NCBI GenBank assembly: GCA_947259225.1
Contig: CAMYLK010000011.1
Span: 39,384-103,383 of the forward strand
Length of the DNA: 64,000 nucleotides
From: an uncultured Desulfobulbaceae bacterium
GTDB lineage: Bacteria > Desulfobacterota > Desulfobulbia > Desulfobulbales > Desulfobulbaceae
Direction: 5' to 3'
The notes beneath the pieces were generated by a model. It was not told the DNA's origin, searched no databases, and saw only the letters and a list, made by a program, of their open reading frames with translations. Positions 55,498 to 62,610 of the stretch are shown here, piece after piece. The stretch's first letter is position 1. Every line of letters starts with the position of its first letter. A program made the translations under genes and the position numbers.

Positions 55498-55545
55498 CAT
55501 TCGGAAGTTCGAGATACTGATTATCTCGAACGAACGTGGGCGACA
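55498..55545. repeat. Intergenic repeat fragment
   Basis: CATTCGGAAGTTCGAGATAC ... TCTCGAACGAACGTGGGC, a degenerate copy of the cluster's repeat, upstream of CR-4. Confidence 0.55.
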
Positions 55546-55660
55546 CTGGGCAGATTCGTGTAATTTAACGTATATTTTATGTCGAGGTAAAAAGGAATTA
55601 CTGGAATTCTGGAGAACTGGTTGTCATGTTTTCAGCGTCAATCTCCAGCCTAAGCACCTG

Positions 55661-56245
55661 CTAGATAAACCTTTTCTTCTTCAAAAAATCCCTGGCAACC
55701 TGGTTCGGTTTGTCTCCTGATTCAACAGAGGCAACCAATTTAGAATAATTCTTTTTCTGGGTAATCCCGGCCAGCTTGTTCAGCACCCTGGGCAGTGCCG
55801 GGTAATCGATCAGGATACCGGAATCGACGATAGGAACATCCATAAACTGGTTCTCACCAGCAACATCCGGTGACTGGCCAAACGGCTTAAGCATAACAAG
55901 CTGGAGCTGGTCTTTATATTCTTTCTTCACGGCAGAATAAATTGAATCTGCGTCACCGGATACATCCATGCTTAGAATTTGGACAGCACGGCCGGTATTT
56001 TCAGACAAAATATTCACTTCTTTCTTTTTAATCGCCTCATACAGCTCTTTCTGGCTTTCGAAGTATTCAACGTTTACAGTGGTGCCTGTTCTCTCGTTAA
56101 TGATCACAGCCATCATCTGGGCCAACAGCTTTTCATTGGGCGTTGTGAGCGAACCGATAATGAGTGTTTTGCCTACACAGGCAAAGGAATTAACGCCAAA
56201 CAGCACAAATACGGCTGCAAGCACTAACAGTATTACTTTCTTCAT
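55661..56245 (-). CDS. Short OpuAC/OsmF-like substrate-binding protein (copy 2)
   Basis: 194 residues with a signal peptide ending SFA|CVGK, so the mature protein again begins Cys-Val-Gly. Core: TLIIGSLTTPNEKLLAQMMAVIINERTGTTVNVEYFESQKELYEAIKKKEVNILSENT; end RDFLKKKRFI. The ERTGTT motif, the acidic helix and the C-terminal FL(K/N)xKKxI are shared with 45737-46324. It is flanked by CR genes on both sides on the same strand. Ligand unknown; no ABC partners. Confidence 0.78.
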   Translation of the reverse strand: MKKVILLVLAAVFVLFGVNSFACVGKTLIIGSLTTPNEKLLAQMMAVIINERTGTTVNVEYFESQKELYEAIKKKEVNILSENTGRAVQILSMDVSGDADSIYSAVKKEYKDQLQLVMLKPFGQSPDVAGENQFMDVPIVDSGILIDYPALPRVLNKLAGITQKKNYSKLVASVESGDKPNQVARDFLKKKRFI

Positions 56246-56290
56246 TGTATGCTCCAGAAAATCATCAAATCTTTATGATAATAGTAATAG

Positions 56291-57004
56291 TTATTTTTCA
56301 ATTATATTATTGATGCTTTTTGTATCGCTGTCAATCGAAACTTTTTGGGTCGGAACAACTTCCATACCCGGGGGAAATGTCCTTGCCAGGCCAAAGTAGT
56401 ATGTTCCCTCCGGCAGATAAAGCATAAATGTTCCGCTTTTGCCAGTCCATGCCCCAACATAATCCGGGATTTTTTTAGCAGCAGCCTGTCGGTTGGCGAA
56501 GGCATAGGCGTTTTCAATCGGCTCACCTTCTTTTGTCTGGAGTATTCCTTCCACCTTGATGAACGATGAGTCAAATTTAACGGCCAACTGTGATGTCTCT
56601 TCCAGATCTGCTACAACAAATTCCTCATCAACCTGATCGTCAGGCATGATATCGATTTCAAGGGGTGATCCGGAATGCTTGTCTCCGGAGAGGAGAGGGC
56701 CGAATTTCTGCCCGCCCTGCCTGAGTCTGGCTACCGTCCAATACCGACCCGGCGGCAGAGTAATCCTGAACTCGCCGTTCTTGTCGGTGGGAGGAGAGAT
56801 ATAATCTGCCGGCCGCCTGATATTGGTGTCATCATAGACATACACCTCCACCCCGGCCACGGGATTCTGAGAAACATCCATAACCAGCCCGGTGAAAACC
56901 CCATTTTTCTCTTCACCTGCTGCCGTACCACAAGAAAAAATAAGCAAAAAACAGGCCAGTAATTGCTGTTTTACTGAAGTTATATGTTTTTTGTGTCTTG
57001 GCAT
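56291..57004 (-). CDS. Exported carboxypeptidase-regulatory-like protein (CR-5)
   Basis: 237 residues with a signal peptide (LLACFLLIFSCGTAAGE). There are two CR units: GVFTGLVMDVSQNPVAGVEVYVYDD ... FRITLPPGRYWTVARLRQGG and FIKVEGILQTKEGEPIENAYAFANR ... FMLYLPEGTYYFGLARTFPPG. Between them lies an acidic linker (DIMPDDQVDEEFVVADLEE). It is 45 bp upstream of the OsmF-like gene on the same strand and 246 bp downstream of the large beta-helix gene. Confidence 0.78.
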   Translation of the reverse strand: MPRHKKHITSVKQQLLACFLLIFSCGTAAGEEKNGVFTGLVMDVSQNPVAGVEVYVYDDTNIRRPADYISPPTDKNGEFRITLPPGRYWTVARLRQGGQKFGPLLSGDKHSGSPLEIDIMPDDQVDEEFVVADLEETSQLAVKFDSSFIKVEGILQTKEGEPIENAYAFANRQAAAKKIPDYVGAWTGKSGTFMLYLPEGTYYFGLARTFPPGMEVVPTQKVSIDSDTKSINNIIEK

Positions 57005-57250
57005 GATTTTATTCTGTCTATAATAACGATACCTAAATTCAAAATCACAAGTACTAAATCCTAAACAATATCAAATGACACAAATTGAAATGTCTAAAAT
57101 ATTTCTATAACGCACCAGAATAGCTTATATTTTGGACATTGGGGCTTATAATTTATTTAGAATTTCGATATTCGTGTTTCGTATTTTCACCGCATAATCC
57201 AAAATCGAAAATCAACAATCTAAAATCCTTAAAATCTACAGCCTCCAGTC

Positions 57251-59755
57251 TCACTCCCCTTCAGCAACAATCTCAATATCCAGAACCTCACGCAGCACCG
57301 GATCAAAATGAACCGTACCAATCCCCGGCTCCCTTCGCGCATCGAAGAGTGTCTCGGTCGGATCATCCATTCCCCACCAGTTCTCGGTAGCCTCTACATC
57401 TTCAGTGTTGAAATCGCCGATCCAGATATTGTAATCCCTGTTACCAACAATATTGTTCCTGTTAATCGTTAACCCCCCGCCCTTTTCTCTGATGAATATC
57501 CCTTTGTCATTACGCGTAATTGTATTGCGGGTAATCTCTGCTTTCCCCCTGAAAGCCCGTATGCCGATCTTGTTCTCGCTGAACAGGGAATTTTTTATCA
57601 AAAGAGGTCCGCTGCGAAACCGGATACCACCGCCGTTATTAACGAAAGAGCACCCTATAACTGGCAGATTATTAAAGTGGCTGTGAATACCCCATGTCGC
57701 ATATTCAAAATCACAGTTTGAGAACCGGCTGCCCTCCGAATGCTCTAAACTTATTTCTCCCCAGCTGTTAGGTTCACGTCCATCAGCGGCTGTAAATTTT
57801 ATTCTTTGGTCCCGGGTACCGACTGCCTGCAACCTGCCCCGGACATACAGGCCGGCATCTTTTTCAAAAAGTATGCTGGAACCCGGTTTAATAGTGAGTC
57901 TTGAATTCGCTGGAATGGAAACCGTTTCCGGCACATGGATCTTCCCCGTCCAGTTCAGGTTCACATTCACAGGCAGCTTGGTAAGCCGCCAGGTAATTGG
58001 TGAGGGCTCTTCAAGCACTGGCTGATACTGTACCTTGCCCCGGCTGGGATCATCCGCCTGGTCAAAAATTACCGGTTCAATATCAGTCTGTCCGTACCAG
58101 TTTGAAGGAGCGGAAACATCACTGCCATCCTCCACAGCAATGGCATACAGCTTATTATCTACCAGGGTATTATGTGTGATCGGCCCGGTAAATGAAATTA
58201 CACCAATACCCCGTTCTCCATTTTCAATTATATGGTTTTCCCGGATAACCGCCGCTGTATCCCGCACAGAAATACCGCTCAGACCATTTGCCTGTATAAA
58301 ATTACCGTTCACCTCCATGTTGGACCCGGTCCGAATCGACAAGCCGGTTTCACTGTTGTTTATCATGAGATTACCGGTAACACTTCCGTAAGTCGTGTCA
58401 CTGAACATGAGGCCGAACCGGTTATGATGAAAATTATTGCGGGTCACTGTCGGGAACCCTTCCCTGATTCTCAGGCCGAAGTCAATATTTCCCCCGAAAG
58501 TATTGTCCTGAATGGTCAGGTGGGCACGCAGAAAATTGGTACCAAAAACATTATCCAGCACCTGGTTGCCTGTAATAACGATTTCCGAATCCCTCGCCTG
58601 GACTGCACTTATATTGTGATGCAGGTGGTTCTTTCGAAGTTCGACGGTTGATTCCTGAAATTGCACCCCCCTGTAATTATCGCGGAATACCGAATGTTGA
58701 ATAAGGACATTTGAAAAATGAAAATGAAGGCCGCGATACGCGTTTTCAAACTGGCAGTACTCGATGAGATTGCGGACGCCATCGCTGTTGATGATGTTAA
58801 TTGCATCCCAGTCACCCATCCCTTTTACAGGCTCCGCAGATCTGAAAAGGATTGGCTTTCTCGCGGTGCCTTTGGCAATAAGAACGCCCTGGAGCATAAG
58901 CCCGCTTTCACCTATCCCGTCACCATTTGTATCTTTTTTTGTGAATTCGATTATCGTGCCAGGCATGATTATCAGGCGGCTGTCAACCGGCACTCTTACC
59001 TGGCCGGTGATCCTGATATGTCCTTGCCAGATGGTATTTCCCAGGAGCACCTCATCAACAAGTTCTTCAGGTTTGTTCTTGGTGCTGGAGTCATAATATT
59101 TCAAATCAAAATCAAGAACAGAAGCCGGCAGGGTATGAAAATCCATCTTACGGTTATCACTTACGCGGGTATCCTTCTGCTGAACAACCGCACCGTTAAG
59201 AGCGAGCAGACCGTAATCATTATTCTGAACACTTGAGCCAGAGGTGCTTGCACGGATAGATTCACCCTGTGCCACAAGACCGTAACGATTCGAAGTAAGG
59301 ATTGATTCCTGCAAATCAAGGGAACCACCAAGTATCCATACTCCTGACTCAGCATCCTGAATAGTGCTGGAAACTATCTGTGCTTTGCCGCCGTCTACAA
59401 TTATACCGGCCCATGCATCTCCGCCTTCCCCCCCGGGATTCAATTGAAATGTCACAGGGCTTTCCGGAGTTCCTTCAACGATAAAATCACCGCGAACAGT
59501 AATCTCTGTCATTGGCGACATATACTGGGGGTCTGTTCTTGTTCCCTCGGCAGGTTTAACGTTTACCCGGGTACCTTTTCTGACCGTCAGGGTAATCCCT
59601 TGCGGAACCAGGACATCATCTTCAAGGAGAAAATCACCTTCCCAGATGGTATCTTCCACCAGAACTTCACTGTGAGCAATGAAAGGAAAATTAAGGATTG
59701 TCAGGCCAACAAGGGCTAATAATAAAAATGATTTATGTAAAAAAAGACTCTTCAA
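57251..59755 (-). CDS. Large three-module beta-helix protein
   Basis: 834 residues with a signal peptide (SFLLLALVGLTILNFPFIAHS). There are three NosD-like right-handed beta-helix modules. Module A is residues about 30-230 (DTIWEGDFLLEDDVLVPQGI ... KMDFHTLP). Module B is about 235-580 (NTIWQGHIRITGQVRVPVDS ... FTKKDTNGDGIGESG ... SAPSNWYGQTDIEPVIFD). Module C is about 605-825 (NLNWTGKIHVPETVSIPANS ... TENWWGMDDPTETLFD). Module A matches the separate gene at 45001-45717. No anchor, so probably soluble in the periplasm or at the surface. It heads the reverse arm of the cluster. Confidence 0.83.
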   Translation of the reverse strand: MKSLFLHKSFLLLALVGLTILNFPFIAHSEVLVEDTIWEGDFLLEDDVLVPQGITLTVRKGTRVNVKPAEGTRTDPQYMSPMTEITVRGDFIVEGTPESPVTFQLNPGGEGGDAWAGIIVDGGKAQIVSSTIQDAESGVWILGGSLDLQESILTSNRYGLVAQGESIRASTSGSSVQNNDYGLLALNGAVVQQKDTRVSDNRKMDFHTLPASVLDFDLKYYDSSTKNKPEELVDEVLLGNTIWQGHIRITGQVRVPVDSRLIIMPGTIIEFTKKDTNGDGIGESGLMLQGVLIAKGTARKPILFRSAEPVKGMGDWDAINIINSDGVRNLIEYCQFENAYRGLHFHFSNVLIQHSVFRDNYRGVQFQESTVELRKNHLHHNISAVQARDSEIVITGNQVLDNVFGTNFLRAHLTIQDNTFGGNIDFGLRIREGFPTVTRNNFHHNRFGLMFSDTTYGSVTGNLMINNSETGLSIRTGSNMEVNGNFIQANGLSGISVRDTAAVIRENHIIENGERGIGVISFTGPITHNTLVDNKLYAIAVEDGSDVSAPSNWYGQTDIEPVIFDQADDPSRGKVQYQPVLEEPSPITWRLTKLPVNVNLNWTGKIHVPETVSIPANSRLTIKPGSSILFEKDAGLYVRGRLQAVGTRDQRIKFTAADGREPNSWGEISLEHSEGSRFSNCDFEYATWGIHSHFNNLPVIGCSFVNNGGGIRFRSGPLLIKNSLFSENKIGIRAFRGKAEITRNTITRNDKGIFIREKGGGLTINRNNIVGNRDYNIWIGDFNTEDVEATENWWGMDDPTETLFDARREPGIGTVHFDPVLREVLDIEIVAEGE

Positions 59756-59825
59756 TAGAATATCTCATTACCATTATTGCTCGACTACCTTTGTGTAGCA
59801 TAGCTAAAGCAATTATTCAGGACAT

Positions 59826-59951
59826 CTGTCATTTCGAGTAAAGCGAGAAATCTTATTATGTAAGGTTAAGATTTCTCACGTACGTTCGAAATGACATAAA
59901 TTCCTGCTCAAATCCGTAGTGAGCCTTCGTCGTTTGTCATTCCGACCAAAA
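59826..59951. repeat. Intergenic repeat with inverted halves plus a half copy
   Basis: GTCATTTCGAGTAAAGCGAG, AAATCTT ... AAGATTTCTCACGTACGTTCG, AAATGACA, then a second TTGTCATTCCGACCAAAAGG, AGGAATCTAA. Confidence 0.75.
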
Positions 59952-60019
59952 GGAGGAATCTAAACATTCTAATACAGTCAAGGTCATAACAAGAATCAAC
60001 AGCTAACCGACAAAACACT

Positions 60020-60316
60020 TCAAAATTCTACTCCTAAATCATTCCAATCCGGGTTGAGAGAATCAACAAGTTTATTTTTTTTATTTCTACGCCATTTCTT
60101 AATTTCTTTCTCTCTTGTCATTGCCTCAACGACATCACAAGTTTCCTCAAAATATACTAATTTGAAAACATTGTATTTTTCAGTAAATCGCTTTACCAAC
60201 TTGTTTCGGTGTTCAAATATTCGACGCTCCAGGTCGTTAGTCATCCCAACGTACATGACCCTATTATTCCAATTTGTCAGTAGATACACGTAGTATCTAT
60301 GCTCTCTCTGCACCAT
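60020..60316 (-). CDS. GIY-YIG nuclease family protein
   Basis: 98 residues, one GIY-YIG domain: YYVYLLTNWNNRVMYVGMTND (the YVY...YVG core), then the conserved Arg in LERRIFEHR and the metal Glu in EAMTREKEIKKWRRNKK. This small UvrC-like group often occurs as solo genes among intergenic repeats. It lies between two copies of the cluster's repeat (59.83-59.95 and 60.33 kb). Its role is unknown; DNA end processing tied to repeat movement is speculative. Confidence 0.88.
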   Translation of the reverse strand: MVQREHRYYVYLLTNWNNRVMYVGMTNDLERRIFEHRNKLVKRFTEKYNVFKLVYFEETCDVVEAMTREKEIKKWRRNKKNKLVDSLNPDWNDLGVEF

Positions 60317-60327
60317 ATTTCATATTT

Positions 60328-60366
60328 ACAGAAAAGATTTCTCACTCTGTTCGAAATGACAATGCC
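60328..60366. repeat. Intergenic repeat, half copy
   Basis: AAAGATTTCTCACTCTGTTC, GAAATGACAATGCC, upstream of the GIY-YIG gene. Confidence 0.65.
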
Positions 60367-60385
60367 ATAGAACAACAACTGTAAC

Positions 60386-60973
60386 TCAAAACTTAACCAA
60401 AATATGAATAATATACACCCCAATCCCCGCAATCCCCGCCCCGACATAACGCAGAAACTGAGCTCCATCCTTAATTCTCACTGAAACCAGCCCGATAGTC
60501 ACACCGGCAAGGTGAATGGTTGCAGTCCCGAGCAGAAATCCCACCGAGAAAATAAAAGGATCAGCCATGGCCGGCATCTCCCCGCCATGGGCATGCCCGT
60601 GAAAAACAGCAAAAAAACCAACCCCGACATGAGCTATAACCGGATGAATCCTCTTGCCCCGTGCCACTGCCAGACCAAGGATCAGAACAGATATGGCAAT
60701 ACCGTATTCGACACCGGGAAGGGGGATATTCTGCATTCCCAGAAATCCTCCAACACCCATGACAGTTACAAAGGTCAAGGGAACGGTCCAGATGGCCCGC
60801 CCGCCAATCTGCGCGCTGACGATACCCACACAGAGCATGGCCAGCAAATGGTCAAACCCCAGGACGGGATGGTACAGCCCTGACAGAAACCCGGCATCGC
60901 CCTTAAAGCTATGCGCGTTTGCCACCGAGGGGAGTAAGAGTAAAGTTGGTAATATGTATAAAGCTCTTTTCAT
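60386..60973 (-). CDS. HupE/UreJ-family nickel permease-like protein
   Basis: 195 residues: signal-like start (ALYILPTLLLLPSVANAHS), then about six helices. The family motif GLYHPVLGFDHLLAMLCVG (HX5DH) lies in the first helices, with a second conserved segment in HVGVGFFAVFHGHAHGGEMP. HupE/UreJ proteins carry nickel (sometimes cobalt) to hydrogenase or urease systems. No hydrogenase or urease gene is in the window, so its link to the surrounding envelope cluster is open. Confidence 0.88.
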   Translation of the reverse strand: MKRALYILPTLLLLPSVANAHSFKGDAGFLSGLYHPVLGFDHLLAMLCVGIVSAQIGGRAIWTVPLTFVTVMGVGGFLGMQNIPLPGVEYGIAISVLILGLAVARGKRIHPVIAHVGVGFFAVFHGHAHGGEMPAMADPFIFSVGFLLGTATIHLAGVTIGLVSVRIKDGAQFLRYVGAGIAGIGVYIIHILVKF

Positions 60974-60997
60974 ATATCAATTCATTATAACGTTTCC

Positions 60998-61098
60998 CTG
61001 TCATTCGGAGTCTCACTTTGTTTGCTTACCTCGAACGAACGTGAGAATTCTGCACTTCAGCATCAAGGTAAGATTTCTCGCTCTGCTCGAAATGACAT
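60998..61098. repeat. Intergenic repeat with inverted halves
   Basis: CTGTCATTCGGAGTCTCACT ... CCTCGAACGAACGTGAGAAT ... AAGATTTCTCGCTCTGCTCG, AAATGACATC, between the HupE-like and PhnD-like genes. Confidence 0.75.
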
Positions 61099-61143
61099 CT
61101 CTTTCCAGGCTCCACCTGAAATCCTCCAGCCTAAACTGCTAAA

Positions 61144-62037
61144 CTAATACTCCTGATACGGCGGCATATTGGTCCGCCTGGCCATTTCCCTGACTATATC
61201 AAAATCGCTGTCCTGTACGCTCTCGTATCCGTCGGTCAGGGTTTTGGCAAGAACACTCACCCGCTCACCGTTAAATTCCACCATATCATCCATGGTCAGA
61301 TCAAGCAGCGCCTTCTTGAAACGGGCGGCAAACTGTTCGTCCACCTTCTGGGTGACACCAAAATTGCAATAGGGAATGGTTGGCGCCTTAGCGACAATCT
61401 TAAAATCCTCGGGATCTATCTTGCCTTCCTCTGCCATTGTCTCAAAATCAAAGATAGGGATGGCACCGGCATCATATTTTTCAAACATGACACCATAGAT
61501 AACCTTTTCATGCTTAAATGACCCGTGGGGTATGGTGTAAAAGGCCAGGTCCTCTTCCGGATCAATACCGTTCTTTTCCAGCATATCAACCTGGCTCATG
61601 AATCCTGTCGGGGCAAGCATCGGGCCGAATATCATGGTTTTACCTTTAAGGTCTTCAATTGATCCTATATCGCTCTCCTTACGGGTGAGTACGATACCCT
61701 GAGAGCGGGACCCCCATGAACCTCTTTTTTCCGCGGCCAGTATATCCACGCCGTTGAAGCGATGCATCATAATATAGATGAGGGAATTGGTGTGGGTAAA
61801 ATCGAGAGTATCGACTTCCTTCATATACTCGTTTGTATGGATTGGAACCATCTCAAAATTGGCTCCCAGCTTTTCGCCAAGATACTTTGTCAGGGGCTGG
61901 AACCTGTCCAATGTTTCCTTTTCGCTGTTGCAGATCATATAGCCGATACGGTATGTCGGCAGTTTTTCCGGTGGAGGAGAACTGCACGAAACAACTACAA
62001 ATAAAGGAAGAAATAAGAGTATGAGTTTCCGGATCAT
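61144..62037 (-). CDS. PhnD-like substrate-binding lipoprotein (copy 2)
   Basis: 297 residues, lipoprotein signal (LILLFLPLFVVVSC). It has the same fold and motifs as 46459-47376: YRIGYMICNSEKETLDRFQPLTKYLGEKL, LDFTHTNSLIYIMMHRF, LKGKTMIFGPMLAPTGFMSQVDML, PYCNFGVTQKVDEQFAARFKKAL, and the near-identical end REMARRTNMPPYQEY. The two conserved cysteines (ICNS and YCNFG) are kept in both copies. It lies 15 bp after the TPR gene and may share its transcript. Ligand unknown. Confidence 0.82.
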   Translation of the reverse strand: MIRKLILLFLPLFVVVSCSSPPPEKLPTYRIGYMICNSEKETLDRFQPLTKYLGEKLGANFEMVPIHTNEYMKEVDTLDFTHTNSLIYIMMHRFNGVDILAAEKRGSWGSRSQGIVLTRKESDIGSIEDLKGKTMIFGPMLAPTGFMSQVDMLEKNGIDPEEDLAFYTIPHGSFKHEKVIYGVMFEKYDAGAIPIFDFETMAEEGKIDPEDFKIVAKAPTIPYCNFGVTQKVDEQFAARFKKALLDLTMDDMVEFNGERVSVLAKTLTDGYESVQDSDFDIVREMARRTNMPPYQEY

Positions 62038-62052
62038 TGATTGCCTCTTTTT

Positions 62053-62610
62053 TTACAACTTGTTCTCAATTTGACTGAGCGCCTCCTTGACCTTCCCGGC
62101 GAACTCAGCGGCATTTTTATTGTTGGAGGTGGAGGAATACTGCTCATTGAATTTTTCCAGGGCAGTCTGATAGGCTTTGGCCGCTTCTGCCAACTCCCCT
62201 TTTTTTTCGAGAGCACTACCCAGGTGGTAATAGGTCATCATATCTTTTGGGTTGAGGATAATGGCCTGCCGGTGATACCTGGCGGCCTCTTCATAATTGT
62301 TTTGAGCGGCCATTACCAGTCCCATACCGTCAAGGGCATCATAGTTGTCCGGGTCTCGCTTCAGCACCTTTGAGAACTCTTTAAGAGCAGCAGGCAGCTT
62401 GTTGAGTCTGAAATAGACCATCCCCAGCTTGTTCAAAACCACAAGATCATTCGGCTTGAATTCCAGGTATATCTGATATTCAACCTCTGCCACGGAATCA
62501 GGCATGTCATCGGCACCGACATGAGCACATGAAATTCCGCCCGAAAGAGCTGAAGATATCAACATGGCACAGAAAAAAGAAGTAAATCGGAGGGTGATGT
62601 CTATCTTCAT
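62053..62610 (-). CDS. TPR-repeat exported protein
   Basis: 185 residues from ATG 62610, which overlaps the purB stop (ATGA). The N-terminus (FTSFFCAMLISSALSGGISC) is a signal peptide, possibly with a lipobox at the Cys. Three TPR units follow: EVEYQIYLEFKPNDLVVLNKLGMVYFRLNKL, ALKEFSKVLKRDPDNYDALDGMGLVM, AARYHRQAIILNPKDMMTYYHLGSAL. A helical tail completes it. Translational coupling to purB looks accidental in function; the next gene downstream is the PhnD-like lipoprotein. Confidence 0.78.
   Translation of the reverse strand: MKIDITLRFTSFFCAMLISSALSGGISCAHVGADDMPDSVAEVEYQIYLEFKPNDLVVLNKLGMVYFRLNKLPAALKEFSKVLKRDPDNYDALDGMGLVMAAQNNYEEAARYHRQAIILNPKDMMTYYHLGSALEKKGELAEAAKAYQTALEKFNEQYSSTSNNKNAAEFAGKVKEALSQIENKL

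Noticed and set aside
40151..62610. Standard phosphonate or glycine-betaine ABC uptake operon
   Set aside because: Binding proteins of these folds are present, but no permease, ATPase or phn/opu genes accompany them, so the usual naming would mislead.
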